Source of the DNA: Phycisphaerae bacterium
GTDB taxonomy: Bacteria; Planctomycetota; Phycisphaerae; Sedimentisphaerales; Anaerobacaceae
NCBI GenBank assembly: GCA_016782865.1
Contig: JADHXR010000072.1
Location: 1 to 37,442, forward strand
Direction of reading: 5' to 3'
Length of the DNA: 37,442 bases
The translations under genes were made by a program, and so were the position numbers. Each line of letters starts with the position of its first letter. The stretch's first letter is position 1. Below the pieces are notes generated by a model that worked only from the letters and a program-made list of their open reading frames with translations, was not told the origin of the DNA and ran no database searches. Shown one piece after another: positions 1 through 8,524 of this stretch.

Positions 1-251
1 AGTGCGCAATGTCACAGTATATGGCCCCAAAATCAGTGGCAACGTCACTGATATCTGTATCCATCCTATCCATCTGCGGCAAAAGAAAACACCCAAATTC
101 GAGCAACGCTCGAACCTCTTCCCATTCTTCTTCACTTCCTGTAAAACGAACACACAATTCGCAGCAACTGCGAACCATCTCTGCGACCTCGGTGATCTCT
201 GTGGCTCAATAATCTCTGCGTTCTTGCCGATCCCTGGCCCATGAAGAGATT
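1..251. other. Non-coding edge region, no gene recognised
   Basis: I see no convincing gene here. The open frames are short and show no family signature. The stretch around 170-230 (dense in CTCTGCG, CTCGGTG and CTCTGTGG words) resembles low-complexity interspersed repeats common between genes in planctomycete-type genomes. That resemblance is from memory and was not tested. Confidence 0.35.
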
Positions 252-443
252 TTGCAGCATGCTGCAGAATTGACCTGGACTCAGCATGTAGAATTGCTGC
301 CCATCAAAAATCACTATTTACCGGGTGTAAGCTCATATGAACGTATTTGTTCAGATGGCCTATACCTCAATCAAGAACTGCTTGATAAGGGATTGGCGCA
401 GCCTGTGGCCGCAGCCAAAACATTAAACTACGAAAGACGCTAA
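252..443 (+). pseudogene. Possible remnant of a thermonuclease (SNase)-like protein
   Basis: A 63-residue open frame has a segment reading SSYERICSDGLYLNQELLDK followed by GLAQP. This resembles the C-terminal strand-helix of SNase-like nucleases, where a 'YGR..A.VY.DG..VN..LV..G.A' pattern is usual. The catalytic N-terminal half (Asp/Arg/Glu residues) is missing, no Shine-Dalgarno sequence is present, and the frame runs straight into a palindromic repeat at 425-498. I read it as a decayed 3' fragment. It may equally be a chance open frame. Confidence 0.25.
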
Positions 444-498
444 ATGTCGCGAAAAAGGAAGGGTCAAACATTCGCGTATTTTCGCGTGTTTCGTAGTT
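425..498. repeat. Imperfect palindromic interspersed repeat
   Basis: The outer arms AACTACGAAA (426-435) and TTTCGTAGTT (489-498) are exact reverse complements. The similarity continues inward with mismatches over about 30 bases per side (GACGC...CGCGAA against TTCGCG...CGCGT). It would fold into a long hairpin with a short central loop. The sequence resembles the ACGAAG/CTTCG-rich palindromes scattered through many environmental bacterial genomes; that is inference. Confidence 0.55.
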
Positions 499-703
499 GA
501 GAAGAATGACGCACAGAAAACAAGAAGATGAAAGATTGTAGTACGGATGTGGCCCACAGATTCTTTAAGAGAGCCGAATTCGCAGTTTTTTTCCTTGCCG
601 TCCGATCGCATACAGTTAATATATGTTCTGACTGTTCTGCCCCAGGCTATAGGCACGGCTGGAGTGCTGAAAATGAATTGGAATCGCAATTCACTTTGCG
701 TTC

Positions 704-710
704 AGGAGGT
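704..710 (+). promoter_or_regulatory. Shine-Dalgarno site deciding the deoC start
   Basis: AGGAGGT lies four bases before the ATG at 715. It is a full-strength ribosome binding site and shows that translation starts at 715, although the same frame stays open back to 547. Confidence 0.8.
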
Positions 711-714
711 ACTT

Positions 715-1401
715 ATGGACTACACTTGTCATGATATTGCACAAATGATCGACCACTCGCTCCTGCGGCCGGAACTGACCGAAAAAGATGTTCGCGAAGG
801 TTGTGAGATTGCGAAGAAATATGAGGTTGCGACCGTCTGCTGCCGTCCGTGCGAGCTGGCGCTGGTTACGCAGCTCCTGCAGGATTCGGATGTCAAGCCG
901 ACGACCGTTATCGGCTTTCCGCACGGCTGCAACAAGACCGAGACGAAGGTCTTCGAGGCCGAGCAGGCCATCGCAGACGGTGCCCTCGAGCTTGATATGG
1001 TGCTCAATATAGGCAAGCTTCTGGGTGGAGACCACGACTACGTGAAAAAGGACATCAAGGCGGTTGTCGATGTGGCCCATCGTCACGACGTAGCGGTCAA
1101 GGTAATCTTCGAGAATTACTACCTGACCGACGAACAGAAGAAAGTCGCCTGCCGGCTCGCCGAAGATGCCGGGGTCGATTTTGTCAAGACCTCGACCGGC
1201 TTTGCAGACGGCGGCGCAACGCTGGAGGATTTGCAGCTTATGCGCGAGCATGTGTCCGAGAAGGTGCAGGTCAAGGCCGCCGGCGGCGTGCGTGATTTAG
1301 AGATGGCTGTCAAGGTCCGTCAGGTCGGCTGCACGAGATTCGGGGCGACCCGGACGGAGGACATTATGGAGCAATGTTATAAGGCAAACGAACAGAAATA
1401 A
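715..1401 (+). CDS. deoC: Deoxyribose-phosphate aldolase (DeoC)
   Basis: This 228-residue protein has the usual DeoC length and would cleave 2-deoxy-D-ribose-5-phosphate into glyceraldehyde-3-phosphate and acetaldehyde in the cytoplasm. It is a class I aldolase. The Schiff-base lysine is Lys158 in VDFVKTSTGF, the second catalytic lysine is Lys187 in VKAAGGVR, and the acid Asp94 sits in LELDMVLNIG. The N-terminal IDHSLLRPE motif is also typical. The frame is open upstream to 547, but that extension looks unlike protein and AGGAGGT precedes 715. The gene lies 163 bases upstream of an oxidoreductase, separated by an inverted-repeat element. DeoC-family proteins in carbohydrate clusters sometimes act on other aldol substrates, so the in vivo substrate could differ. 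Confidence 0.95.
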   Translation: MDYTCHDIAQMIDHSLLRPELTEKDVREGCEIAKKYEVATVCCRPCELALVTQLLQDSDVKPTTVIGFPHGCNKTETKVFEAEQAIADGALELDMVLNIGKLLGGDHDYVKKDIKAVVDVAHRHDVAVKVIFENYYLTDEQKKVACRLAEDAGVDFVKTSTGFADGGATLEDLQLMREHVSEKVQVKAAGGVRDLEMAVKVRQVGCTRFGATRTEDIMEQCYKANEQK

Positions 1402-1424
1402 GAATACAGAATACAGTCCGAACC

Positions 1425-1540
1425 GCATGGGCAGGAAACCTGCCCATCCTACCTCTGAGGAATAGAACTCAGAATACAGGAGACAGAATACAGCGGATTA
1501 GATGCAAGTATGGTAGGATGGGTAACTCGTTTGCCCATGC
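1425..1540. repeat. Inverted-repeat element with about 29-bp arms
   Basis: The left arm at 1425-1453 (GCATGGGCAGG...CCCATCCTACC) pairs with the right arm at 1512-1540 (GGTAGGATGGG...TTGCCCATGC), with a few mismatches in the middle of each arm. Between them and just before them, the word CAGAATACAG recurs several times (about 1405-1416 and 1474-1492). The element fills the gap between deoC and the next gene and would form a large hairpin in RNA, so it could also act as a transcript attenuator. No transposase is encoded. Confidence 0.65.
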
Positions 1541-1564
1541 CGTCAATGTAAGGAATCTAAAGAC

Positions 1565-2713
1565 ATGGAGAAAATCAAAGTCGGTGTCATAGGCACGGGG
1601 TTTATTGGTCCGGCGCACGTCGAGGCGCTCAGGCGGCTGGGCAATATCGACGTTGTCGCTTTAGCGGAATACTCCGATGACGCTGCTAAATCCAAGGCCG
1701 AGATGCTCGGGATAAAAAGGCATTACGGCGATTATAGAGAGCTTCTAAAGGACGGCAGTATTCAGACCATTCACATCTGCTCGCCGAATTACCTGCATTA
1801 CGAAATGGCCAAAGCAGCCCTGGAGGCCGGCAAGCATGTTATTTGCGAGAAGCCTCTTGCGATCAGCGTGGCCGAGGCGGAGGAACTCGTTGAACTGGCT
1901 CAGAAAGAAGGCCTTGTCAATGCCGTCAACTTCAACATCCGCTACTACCCGCTGATGAGGCAACTGCGATTGATGGTTGACAAAGGTGACATCGGCGAGG
2001 TCTTTGCCGTTCAGGGCTCTTATCTGCAGGACTGGCTTTTCCATCCCACGGATTACAACTGGCGGTTAGAGCCCGATCAGTCCGGACAGTCAAGGGCTGT
2101 CGCCGATATCGGTTCCCACTGGATGGATCTGATCGAGTTTGTTACTGGGCTCAGAATCACGGAGGTCTGCGCCGACTTTGCGACATTCCACAAGGTCAGG
2201 AAGAAACCGTTGAAACCGGTCGAGACCTATGCGGGCAAGGTCCTCAAGCCCGAAGACTACAAAGACATGCCAATAAACACCGAGGACTACGCAACGGTCC
2301 TCTTCAAATTTGAAAACGACGGCCGGGGTGTGATGACGGTCAATCAGGTCGCCGCGGGAAGGAAGAACAGGCTCTATTTCGAAATGGACGGCTCGAAACG
2401 GGCCGTCGCGTGGGAGTCCGAGGCGCCAAATCAAATCTGGATCGGCAGGCGAGACGGCAACAATGAAATCATGATGAGAGACCCGTCGCTAGTGTATCCC
2501 GAATGTACGGACCTGATTGACTATCCCGGCGGCCACAACGAAGGATTCCCCGACAGTTTCAAGCAATTGTTCAAGGAAGTGTACAGCCACATATCAGGCA
2601 AGAAGTCAGGCCCGGCCCCTTACCCGACCTTCCGGGATGGGCTGCGCGAGCTTGTCCTGTGTGAGAAGATCATGGAGAGCAATCGTAACAAGGCATGGAT
2701 CAAAGTTTCATGA
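1565..2713 (+). CDS. Gfo/Idh/MocA family oxidoreductase
   Basis: A 382-residue NAD(P)-dependent sugar or inositol dehydrogenase-type enzyme. The N-terminal Rossmann fold begins VGVIGTGFIGPAHVEALR (nucleotide-binding glycines near residues 10-15). The family-defining EKP motif is at residues 95-97 (CEKPLAI). The C-terminal half carries a DIGSHWMDL stretch typical of the second domain. No signal peptide is seen, so it is cytoplasmic. It stops 15 bases before the next gene, a TIM-barrel isomerase, which implies co-transcription. In comparable clusters such enzymes oxidise a sugar hydroxyl, often C3 of a glycoside. The exact substrate cannot be read from sequence. Confidence 0.9.
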   Translation: MEKIKVGVIGTGFIGPAHVEALRRLGNIDVVALAEYSDDAAKSKAEMLGIKRHYGDYRELLKDGSIQTIHICSPNYLHYEMAKAALEAGKHVICEKPLAISVAEAEELVELAQKEGLVNAVNFNIRYYPLMRQLRLMVDKGDIGEVFAVQGSYLQDWLFHPTDYNWRLEPDQSGQSRAVADIGSHWMDLIEFVTGLRITEVCADFATFHKVRKKPLKPVETYAGKVLKPEDYKDMPINTEDYATVLFKFENDGRGVMTVNQVAAGRKNRLYFEMDGSKRAVAWESEAPNQIWIGRRDGNNEIMMRDPSLVYPECTDLIDYPGGHNEGFPDSFKQLFKEVYSHISGKKSGPAPYPTFRDGLRELVLCEKIMESNRNKAWIKVS

Positions 2714-2728
2714 GTAGGAGTTGCGAAG

Positions 2729-3649
2729 ATGATTAAGCTCGGTTTTGTAAGTGCGATATTGGCGGATCAGTCTTTCGAGAAAGTGATATCTTTCGCAAGC
2801 CAGACGGGATACTCTTGCGTCGAGATCATGTGCTGGCCGGCGGGAAAGGCCGAAAGGCGCTACGCCGGGGTCACGCACATCGACGTGGGGGACTTGTCCA
2901 AGAAGAAGATAGACGAAATCCACAGCCTGCTTGAACAGAAGGGCGTCACCATATCGGGTCTCGGGTATTATCCCAATGCGCTTGAAGCCGACAAGAAGAA
3001 TGCCGGCCGTTACGTCGCACACCTTAAGAAGGTTATTGACGCTGCGAATCGGTTGGGCCTCAAGAACATGAACACGTTTATCGGCAGGGACCACGGCGGC
3101 AGCATTGAAGACAATTTCAAGCGGTTCAAGAAGGTCTGGCCCCCCATCGTCAAGTACGCCGAGAAGCGAGGTGTCAAGATCGGCATTGAGAACTGTCCGA
3201 TGTTCTTCACGAACGACGAATGGCCCGGCGGCAAGAATCTGGCATCATCGCCCGCCATCTGGCGAAGGATGTTCAAGGAGATTCCGTCCGCGAATTTTGG
3301 CCTGAACTACGATCCTTCTCATCTGGTGTGGCAGTTTATGGATTACATAAAGCCGATCTATGAGTTCAAGGATCGTATATTCCATGTTCATATCAAGGAC
3401 GCCAAGGTGTTGCGCGACCAACTCGATGACGTGGGAATTCTCGCGACGCCGCTTTCGTTCCATCGACCCAAGCTCCCTGGGCTCGGCGACGTTGACTGGG
3501 GCAAATTCTTCTCGGCTCTGACCGACGTGGGATACAAGGGTGCAGCCTGCGTCGAAGTCGAGGACCGCTCGTACGAAGGTTCCTTGCAAGTAAGGAAAAA
3601 ATCCCTGGTGCAGAGCCGCGAGTATCTCAAACAATTCCTGGCTCTATAG
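2729..3649 (+). CDS. Sugar phosphate isomerase/epimerase-like TIM barrel
   Basis: A 306-residue protein of the xylose-isomerase-like TIM-barrel superfamily (AP endonuclease 2 fold). Likely metal ligands are visible in order: Glu in KIGIENCP, Asp and His in [10 protein letters not shown], His in FHVHIKDAK and Glu in [14 protein letters not shown]. It has no signal peptide. The start is supported by TAGGAG about 11 bases upstream. It follows the oxidoreductase by 15 bases. Together they suggest an oxidise-then-isomerise or oxidise-then-eliminate step on a sugar. Family members include hydroxypyruvate isomerases, tagatose/psicose epimerases and 3-keto-glycoside lyases, and I cannot choose among these. 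Confidence 0.88.
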   Translation: MIKLGFVSAILADQSFEKVISFASQTGYSCVEIMCWPAGKAERRYAGVTHIDVGDLSKKKIDEIHSLLEQKGVTISGLGYYPNALEADKKNAGRYVAHLKKVIDAANRLGLKNMNTFIGRDHGGSIEDNFKRFKKVWPPIVKYAEKRGVKIGIENCPMFFTNDEWPGGKNLASSPAIWRRMFKEIPSANFGLNYDPSHLVWQFMDYIKPIYEFKDRIFHVHIKDAKVLRDQLDDVGILATPLSFHRPKLPGLGDVDWGKFFSALTDVGYKGAACVEVEDRSYEGSLQVRKKSLVQSREYLKQFLAL

Positions 3650-3660
3650 GTCGTACGTCC

Positions 3661-3762
3661 ATGAGGAGCTTTCTGCAGGACAAGCACGAGAGGTTTGTTG
3701 AGTTCGTGCACGTGGAAGATGCGACGCTGATCGGCGCCGCTATCGCCGGTTTAACAAATTGA
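3661..3762 (+). pseudogene. 33-residue remnant, possibly a sugar-kinase C-terminus
   Basis: A short open frame starting MRSFLQDKHERFVEF and ending in LIGAAIAGLTN then TGA. The ending resembles the C-terminal 'GxGIGAALxA' segment of hexokinase or ROK-type sugar kinases. No N-terminal kinase part is present and there is no clear ribosome binding site for it. It fills the gap between the TIM barrel and the Tat oxidoreductase. Low confidence; it may be chance. Confidence 0.25.
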
Positions 3763-3802
3763 TGCGGGCCGACCGCAGGGCATCGGTAAAAGGAGCACGG
3801 TT

Positions 3803-5245
3803 ATGAAGCGCGATAATAGCAATGCGAAAGAGCAGAACGAGCAGCGAGTTTGCAAAGACGGGACGGTTGAAAGGAGCGGTGGATTCTCCCGGCGTGATTT
3901 TATCCGGGCCGCCGGCCCCGCCCTGGCGGGTATGACCATCGTCCCACGTCACGTTCTCGGCGGGGTCGGCCGCATCCCGCCAAGTGAAACGATTCAGGTC
4001 GCAGGCATCGGAATCGGCGGCGTCGGGCACGGACAAATCACCAGCATAGGCGAGCAGGCCGGTACGCGAATTGCTTTTTTGTGTGACGTCGACGACGTCT
4101 ACGCGAAGAAGACATACGACCGTTTCCCAAAAGCCAAGGTATATCGCGATTATCGCGAGATGCTGGATGCCGAGGACGACAAGATCGACGCCGTCTATTG
4201 CGGTACACCCGATCATACCCACACGGTTATCAGTCTGGCGGCCCTGAGAAAGGGCAAGCACGTGCTTTGTGTCAAGCCGTTGACGCGAACGATTCACGAG
4301 AATCGCTTTTTGGTCCGGGCTGCGAAAGAGGCCGGCGTCGCCACACAGGTTACGGCCTCGTCGAACACATCGGATGGCGTATGCCGGCTCTGTGAGATGA
4401 TCTGGGACGGCGCCATCGGTGACGTTCGGGAGGCGCACGTCTGGTCGAACCGGCCTTTGTGGCCCCAGGGGATGCTCCGCCCGCCCGGGCGTGACCCGGT
4501 TCCCAAGACATTGGACTGGGACTTGTGGATCGGCCCTGCGCAGATGCGGCCCTTCGTTGCCGAGTGGCAAGACGGTGACATGGCGCTCAAGCAGGTCAAG
4601 GCGAGCAGCAAGCCTCTCCCGGCAGTGTACCATCCGTGGAACTTCCGCGGATGGTGGGATTTCGGCACCGGGGCACTCGGCGATATGGGCTGTCACCATT
4701 TCAACCACGTATTCAAAGCACTGAAGCTGCGCTATCCGACCAGTATAAGCGCCAGCGCCAGCATGGTTTTCGAAGAGACCGCGCCTCTGGCGTCGATAGT
4801 GACCTTCGAGTTTCCCGCTCGCGAGGGTATGCCGCCGTTGCGCTTGGTCTGGTATGACGGCGGCCTCAAGCCTCCGCGCCCGCGGCAGTTGGAAGCGGGT
4901 CGGGAATTGCCCGCCTCGGGTGAAATGTACATCGCAGACAATGGCGCAATACTCGGCAACCGCATCATCCCCGAGAGCAAGATGAACGCCTACAAATTGC
5001 CTCCCAAGACTCTCAATCGCCGGTCGGGGACCTGGGGCGAATGGGTCGAAGCCATCAGAGGCGGCGAACCGGCGGGCTGCAATTTTGACTGGGCGGCCGT
5101 CATCACCGAGGCCGTCCTGCTGGGCAACATCGCGATAAGGGCAGGCAAGGATCTTCAATGGGACGCCGAGAAGATGAAGTTTGCCAACAATGACAAGGCG
5201 AATGAGTACGTAACGCCAAGCTACCGTTCGGGATGGACTTTGTGA
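3803..5245 (+). CDS. Tat-exported Gfo/Idh/MocA oxidoreductase
   Basis: A 480-residue oxidoreductase with a twin-arginine signal (SRRDFIR, residues 29-35, then AAGPALAG), so it is predicted to be exported folded. The Rossmann motif is GIGIGGVGHG near residues 69-78. The usual EKP motif appears as VKP in HVLCVKPLTR, so the glutamate is replaced by valine while Lys-Pro is kept. The C-terminal part includes a WDFGTGALGDMGCHHFNH stretch typical of planctomycete secreted members. AAAGGAG precedes the ATG. It is followed after 22 bases by the FG-GAP/DUF1080 gene, so the two are probably one operon. Probable role: oxidation of a periplasmic glycoside. Substrate unknown. Confidence 0.9.
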   Translation: MKRDNSNAKEQNEQRVCKDGTVERSGGFSRRDFIRAAGPALAGMTIVPRHVLGGVGRIPPSETIQVAGIGIGGVGHGQITSIGEQAGTRIAFLCDVDDVYAKKTYDRFPKAKVYRDYREMLDAEDDKIDAVYCGTPDHTHTVISLAALRKGKHVLCVKPLTRTIHENRFLVRAAKEAGVATQVTASSNTSDGVCRLCEMIWDGAIGDVREAHVWSNRPLWPQGMLRPPGRDPVPKTLDWDLWIGPAQMRPFVAEWQDGDMALKQVKASSKPLPAVYHPWNFRGWWDFGTGALGDMGCHHFNHVFKALKLRYPTSISASASMVFEETAPLASIVTFEFPAREGMPPLRLVWYDGGLKPPRPRQLEAGRELPASGEMYIADNGAILGNRIIPESKMNAYKLPPKTLNRRSGTWGEWVEAIRGGEPAGCNFDWAAVITEAVLLGNIAIRAGKDLQWDAEKMKFANNDKANEYVTPSYRSGWTL

Positions 5246-5267
5246 CCAATTTTTAGGAGATTTGACT

Positions 5268-7241
5268 ATGCGAACTTTCAGATACTTTTTGCTCGGATTA
5301 TTGATTGTGACATCTGTTAACTTGCAGGCGGGCGAACCGATTTTGATCCCTGTCAAGATTGACGGTCCCGTCCACGACCCGGCCAACCACACCTACTGGT
5401 TCGGTCCGTTTTGCGAGTGCGCCTCGGTTCTGGACGTAGACGGCGACGGCGACCTCGACATTGCCTCGGGGCGGAACTGGTACGAGGCCCCCAACTGGAT
5501 CAAGCACGCCAACTTCCGCGACGGGGCCGAGACGAACGGCCCGGAAACCGACGACAACAGCGAGTTTGCAATGGACGTCAACTTCGACGGGCGAACGGAT
5601 ATCGTCAGCTCGGGCTGGATGTTTTTGAAGGGAGCCTTCTGGTATGAGAATCCGGGAAAGAAAGACGTCGTATGGAAGTCCAGGAGGATTCATTTCGCCC
5701 TCAACATGGAAGGCGTAATCCATGGGGATATCGACGGCGACGGCGACGATGACATCCTTTGCAACCACTGGTCGCTGGTGAAGGGCCAGGGGATGACGTG
5801 GCTCGAACACATCGACAAAGACCCCTGGTTTGTCGAGCACGTCGTAGGCAGGCAGGGCGACGTGCACGGCAACGGATTAGGTGACATCAACGGCGACGGA
5901 CGGGTCGATATTGTCACACCGGTGGGCTGGTACGAGCAACCCAGACGTGCGACCGATACGCCCTGGAGGTTTCATGACGATTACAAATTCGAGCCGGCCA
6001 AGGGCAGCGGGGGCGGCGCTTCGCACCCAATCCTCGTGCACGATGTTGACGAGGACGGTCTGAACGATGTTGTCATCGGATCGTCCCACGCCTACGGCCT
6101 GGCCTGGCTCGAGCAGGTGGTTGCCGGCGGCAGGCGCAGCTTCAAGACGCACTGGGCCGACACGGAATTCAGCCAGTTTCATACACTGGCGCTGGGCGAT
6201 CTGAACGGCGACGGCAAGGACGACCTTGTCACGGGCAAGCGTCTTTTCGCACATCACGGCAGCGACATCGGGGCGTTCGAGCCCCTGTATGCCTTCTGGT
6301 ACGATATCAAGGGCGGGCAATTTGAGCGGCATGTTCTGTCATTCAACCATCTGCCGTATTACCCCGACGAGGGAGGCATCAATCCGCCGCCGAATTACGT
6401 GGTGAGTGTCGGGATGAAGCTCAATGTCGCCGATATGGACAAAGATGGTCGCGAGGATGTGATTATCGCCGGCAAAGGCGGACTCTACGTATTCTACAAC
6501 CACGGCGAACCGCCGACGCCGCGCAATGCACATAAGCTTCCCCCGGCAGAGACGTATCCCACGTGGAGGACGTGGCCGCAATATGAGGTCCTGTTTAATA
6601 CCAAAGACTTCACGGGCTGGAAAGTGCCGGAAGGGGACAATGGGCATTGGAAGGTCGTCGACGGTGTGATCGACTACGACGCAATGTCCGAATCCAAAGG
6701 GAACAAGAGTCTCTGGACGGCCGAATCGTTCGGCGATTATGCTCTGCACGTGGAATGGCGTTTCAAGCGCACGTCGGGCCTGTACCAGATGCCGACGATT
6801 CTACCCGACGGCTCGCTCAAGACCGACGCCGACGGCAAAGTGATAAAGACACCGACGCCGAATGCCGACTCCGGGATACTCCTTCGCGGAAACACAGGCG
6901 GCCAGGCAAATCTCTGGTGCTGGCCGATAGGATCGGGCGAGCTTTGGTCGGTACGAAAGAACATGAACGTGGCGCCGGAGGTTCGCGCTGCGGCAGTTCC
7001 CAAAGTGAAGGCCGACAATCCGGTCGGTCAGTGGAATTCAATGGACGTCACCTTGGTAGGCGACCGCGTGACAATCATGCTCAACAGTAAGATCGTGATC
7101 GACAATGCCCGGATACCCGACATTGCAGAAAGCGGCCCCATCGGCCTGCAGCACCATGGGGGCATCAGCAAGAAAACCGGCGAGCCGAGCCCGGCTTCGA
7201 GCCTGATCCAGTTCCGTAATATCTGGATAAAGCGTCTGTAG
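5268..7241 (+). CDS. Secreted FG-GAP (VCBS) repeat and DUF1080 fusion protein
   Basis: A 657-residue protein. The signal peptide is MRTFRYFLLGLLIVTS..., with probable cleavage after QAG. The start is set at ATG 5268 because AGGAGA (5255-5260) is correctly spaced, while an in-frame TTG at 5262 is too close. Residues about 40-430 form a beta-propeller-like array of FG-GAP calcium loops: DVDGDGDLD, DIDGDGDDD, DINGDGRVD, DVDEDGLND, DLNGDGKDD and DMDKDGRED. From about residue 440 the C-terminus is a DUF1080 (3-keto-disaccharide hydrolase) domain with LFNTKDFTGWKVP, SGILLRGN and GPIGLQHHG. The fusion suggests a calcium-stabilised substrate-binding propeller joined to a glycoside-processing domain. 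Confidence 0.88.
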   Translation: MRTFRYFLLGLLIVTSVNLQAGEPILIPVKIDGPVHDPANHTYWFGPFCECASVLDVDGDGDLDIASGRNWYEAPNWIKHANFRDGAETNGPETDDNSEFAMDVNFDGRTDIVSSGWMFLKGAFWYENPGKKDVVWKSRRIHFALNMEGVIHGDIDGDGDDDILCNHWSLVKGQGMTWLEHIDKDPWFVEHVVGRQGDVHGNGLGDINGDGRVDIVTPVGWYEQPRRATDTPWRFHDDYKFEPAKGSGGGASHPILVHDVDEDGLNDVVIGSSHAYGLAWLEQVVAGGRRSFKTHWADTEFSQFHTLALGDLNGDGKDDLVTGKRLFAHHGSDIGAFEPLYAFWYDIKGGQFERHVLSFNHLPYYPDEGGINPPPNYVVSVGMKLNVADMDKDGREDVIIAGKGGLYVFYNHGEPPTPRNAHKLPPAETYPTWRTWPQYEVLFNTKDFTGWKVPEGDNGHWKVVDGVIDYDAMSESKGNKSLWTAESFGDYALHVEWRFKRTSGLYQMPTILPDGSLKTDADGKVIKTPTPNADSGILLRGNTGGQANLWCWPIGSGELWSVRKNMNVAPEVRAAAVPKVKADNPVGQWNSMDVTLVGDRVTIMLNSKIVIDNARIPDIAESGPIGLQHHGGISKKTGEPSPASSLIQFRNIWIKRL

Positions 7242-7263
7242 CTGGTGATCGGGCTTTGATATT

Positions 7264-7424
7264 AGGCTCTGTCTGAAAACTCGATCTGGCTTCGAGCGGC
7301 TTATTTTCCGCCTGACTGCATCCGGCTGCATCGACGATAAAACCAATATCGCCTGCTTCGCCGTCTTTGCCAGGCGAAAAAACGCTCGCTCTCGGGCCGA
7401 CGACGGAGTTTTCAGACAGAGCCT
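7264..7424. mobile_element. MITE-like element, family A copy 1
   Basis: A 161-bp element bounded by perfect 19-bp terminal inverted repeats, starting AGGCTCTGTCTGAAAAC and ending in the complement. A second copy of the same length lies at 10325-10485 with only scattered differences. The TGTCTGAAAAC-type end resembles the ends of IS4/IS5-like transposons, so this is probably a non-autonomous derivative mobilised in trans. It separates the FG-GAP/DUF1080 gene from the DUF1080 lipoprotein gene. No clear target-site duplication is visible. Confidence 0.8.
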
Positions 7425-7467
7425 GGGACCGAAACTCTAACGTGTGTTTCATAAGGAGAAGATCACT

Positions 7468-8154
7468 ATGCGAAAAGTCATAATGACACTGATGACAACT
7501 GCGGTATGTGTTGGTGCTTGCGGCTGCGCGGGGCCGAGGGGTGAGCGGGGATTTGTCCGGCTGTTCAACGGTAAGGATCTGACCGGCTGGGTAACGATTG
7601 GCGAGGACAATGCGTGGGTCGTTGAAGACGGCATCCTTACCGTCAAGCGAGATGTTATGGACGGCCAAGAGCACAACTTCGATTATCTCTGGACAAAGGA
7701 CACCTACGGAGATTTCATTCTCGATCTGGAGTTCAAGGTCATCGACGGCACCAACAGCGGCATCTTCTTCCGCACGTCGGATCTGGAGGATCCCGTCTAT
7801 ACGGGTATCGAGGTTCAGGTGTGCAATTCTTACGGCCGGGACAATATCAACAACAAGGGCACGGCGGGGGCGATTTATGATTGCCTCAAACCTGCCAAGA
7901 ATACGATTAACAAACCTGGCGAGTGGAATCGCTGTGTGCTGACCTGCAAGGGCAGCAGCGTTAGAGTGGTGCTCAATGATGAGCAGGTTATTGACATGAA
8001 TTTGGATGAGTGGAAAGAGCCCCGTATGAATCCGGATGACACTCCCAACAAGTTCGGTCGTGCCCTGAAGGACTTCGCCCGGGTCGGGCATATCGGTTTG
8101 CAGGACCACGGCAAGCCGGTCTGGTATCGCAACGTGCAGGTCAAGCGTCTTTAG
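7468..8154 (+). CDS. DUF1080 (3-keto-disaccharide hydrolase-like) lipoprotein
   Basis: A 228-residue single-domain DUF1080 protein. The N-terminus MRKVIMTLMTTAVCVGACGC looks like a lipoprotein signal with lipid attachment at Cys18 or Cys20. The core motifs are VRLFNGKDLTGWV, GDFILDLEFK, NSGIFFRTS, GEWNRCVLTCKG and GHIGLQDHG. AAGGAG is ten bases before ATG 7468; an in-frame GTG at 7444 is rejected. DUF1080 is a laminarinase-like jelly roll, and characterised relatives hydrolyse 3-keto-glycosides. It shares this domain with the upstream gene, and an inserted repeat element separates the two. The stop codon's last base is the first base of another inverted-repeat element. Confidence 0.88.
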   Translation: MRKVIMTLMTTAVCVGACGCAGPRGERGFVRLFNGKDLTGWVTIGEDNAWVVEDGILTVKRDVMDGQEHNFDYLWTKDTYGDFILDLEFKVIDGTNSGIFFRTSDLEDPVYTGIEVQVCNSYGRDNINNKGTAGAIYDCLKPAKNTINKPGEWNRCVLTCKGSSVRVVLNDEQVIDMNLDEWKEPRMNPDDTPNKFGRALKDFARVGHIGLQDHGKPVWYRNVQVKRL

Positions 8155-8329
8155 GGCACCTCTAATAATTCATTTTGACTGCAAACGGCTGCAATCGATT
8201 TTGGCGGCGTTGAAAGATCAAAATGCGTCCTCGATGGTGAATAGCACCACCTGCGGGCATTTTGATCTTCCGCCTTGCCAGAATCGATTTCGCTCGTTTT
8301 CGTCTGAAAAGCAGTTATTAGAGGCACCC
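8154..8329. mobile_element. MITE-like element, family B, with strong internal hairpin
   Basis: A 176-bp element with 15-bp terminal inverted repeats: GGGCACCTCTAATAA at 8154-8168 and TTATTAGAGGCACCC at 8315-8329, with two mismatches. A perfect 12-bp internal stem AGATCAAAATGC (8215-8226) / GCATTTTGATCT (8257-8268) encloses a GGTG/CACC mini-stem. A core near 8178-8198 (ACTGCAAACGGCTGCAATCG) resembles family A at 7315-7334 (ACTGCATCCGGCTGCATCGA), hinting at common ancestry. It abuts the stop codon of the DUF1080 lipoprotein gene and would give its mRNA a structured 3' end. Confidence 0.7.
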
Positions 8330-8524
8330 CGCAGACATTGAGATTGCCAAGGATGATATAGCCTGTTTCCAAAAGTGGAGGCCACAATTGACAAATCGTC
8401 CGAATCTTGTTAAGTACAGGACTATTCGCAGGGGTCATCATGTGGATGACGTGCTGCATTGCCGCGTCCAGGCGGGTCTGGAAACTTAGAGTTGTATTTG
8501 TTCAAACAATAAAAGGGAAGATTC
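8330..8524 (+). other. Leader region of ahcY, function unclear
   Basis: This non-coding stretch before ahcY contains a perfect hairpin, GTCATC / GATGAC, near 8435-8452, followed by GTGCTGC and CCAGGC words. Because the gene makes S-adenosylhomocysteine hydrolase I looked for an SAH riboswitch. The words are reminiscent, but the closing P1 stem does not form, so I do not call one. A ribosome binding site (GGGAAG) precedes the ATG. Confidence 0.35.

Noticed and set aside
3740..5392. A 550-codon minus-strand open frame opposite the Tat oxidoreductase
   Set aside because: It is an antisense shadow of a gene with clear family motifs. Its translation is rich in Arg, His and Asp without any domain, and it lacks a ribosome binding site.
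7165..8109. A 314-codon minus-strand frame across the DUF1080 lipoprotein gene
   Set aside because: It overlaps a real gene and runs through a MITE, and shows no protein family signature.
8430..8485. SAH riboswitch upstream of ahcY
   Set aside because: GTGCTGC and CCAGGC words are suggestive, but the required closing stem and pseudoknot pairing do not form by eye. A covariance-model search would decide.
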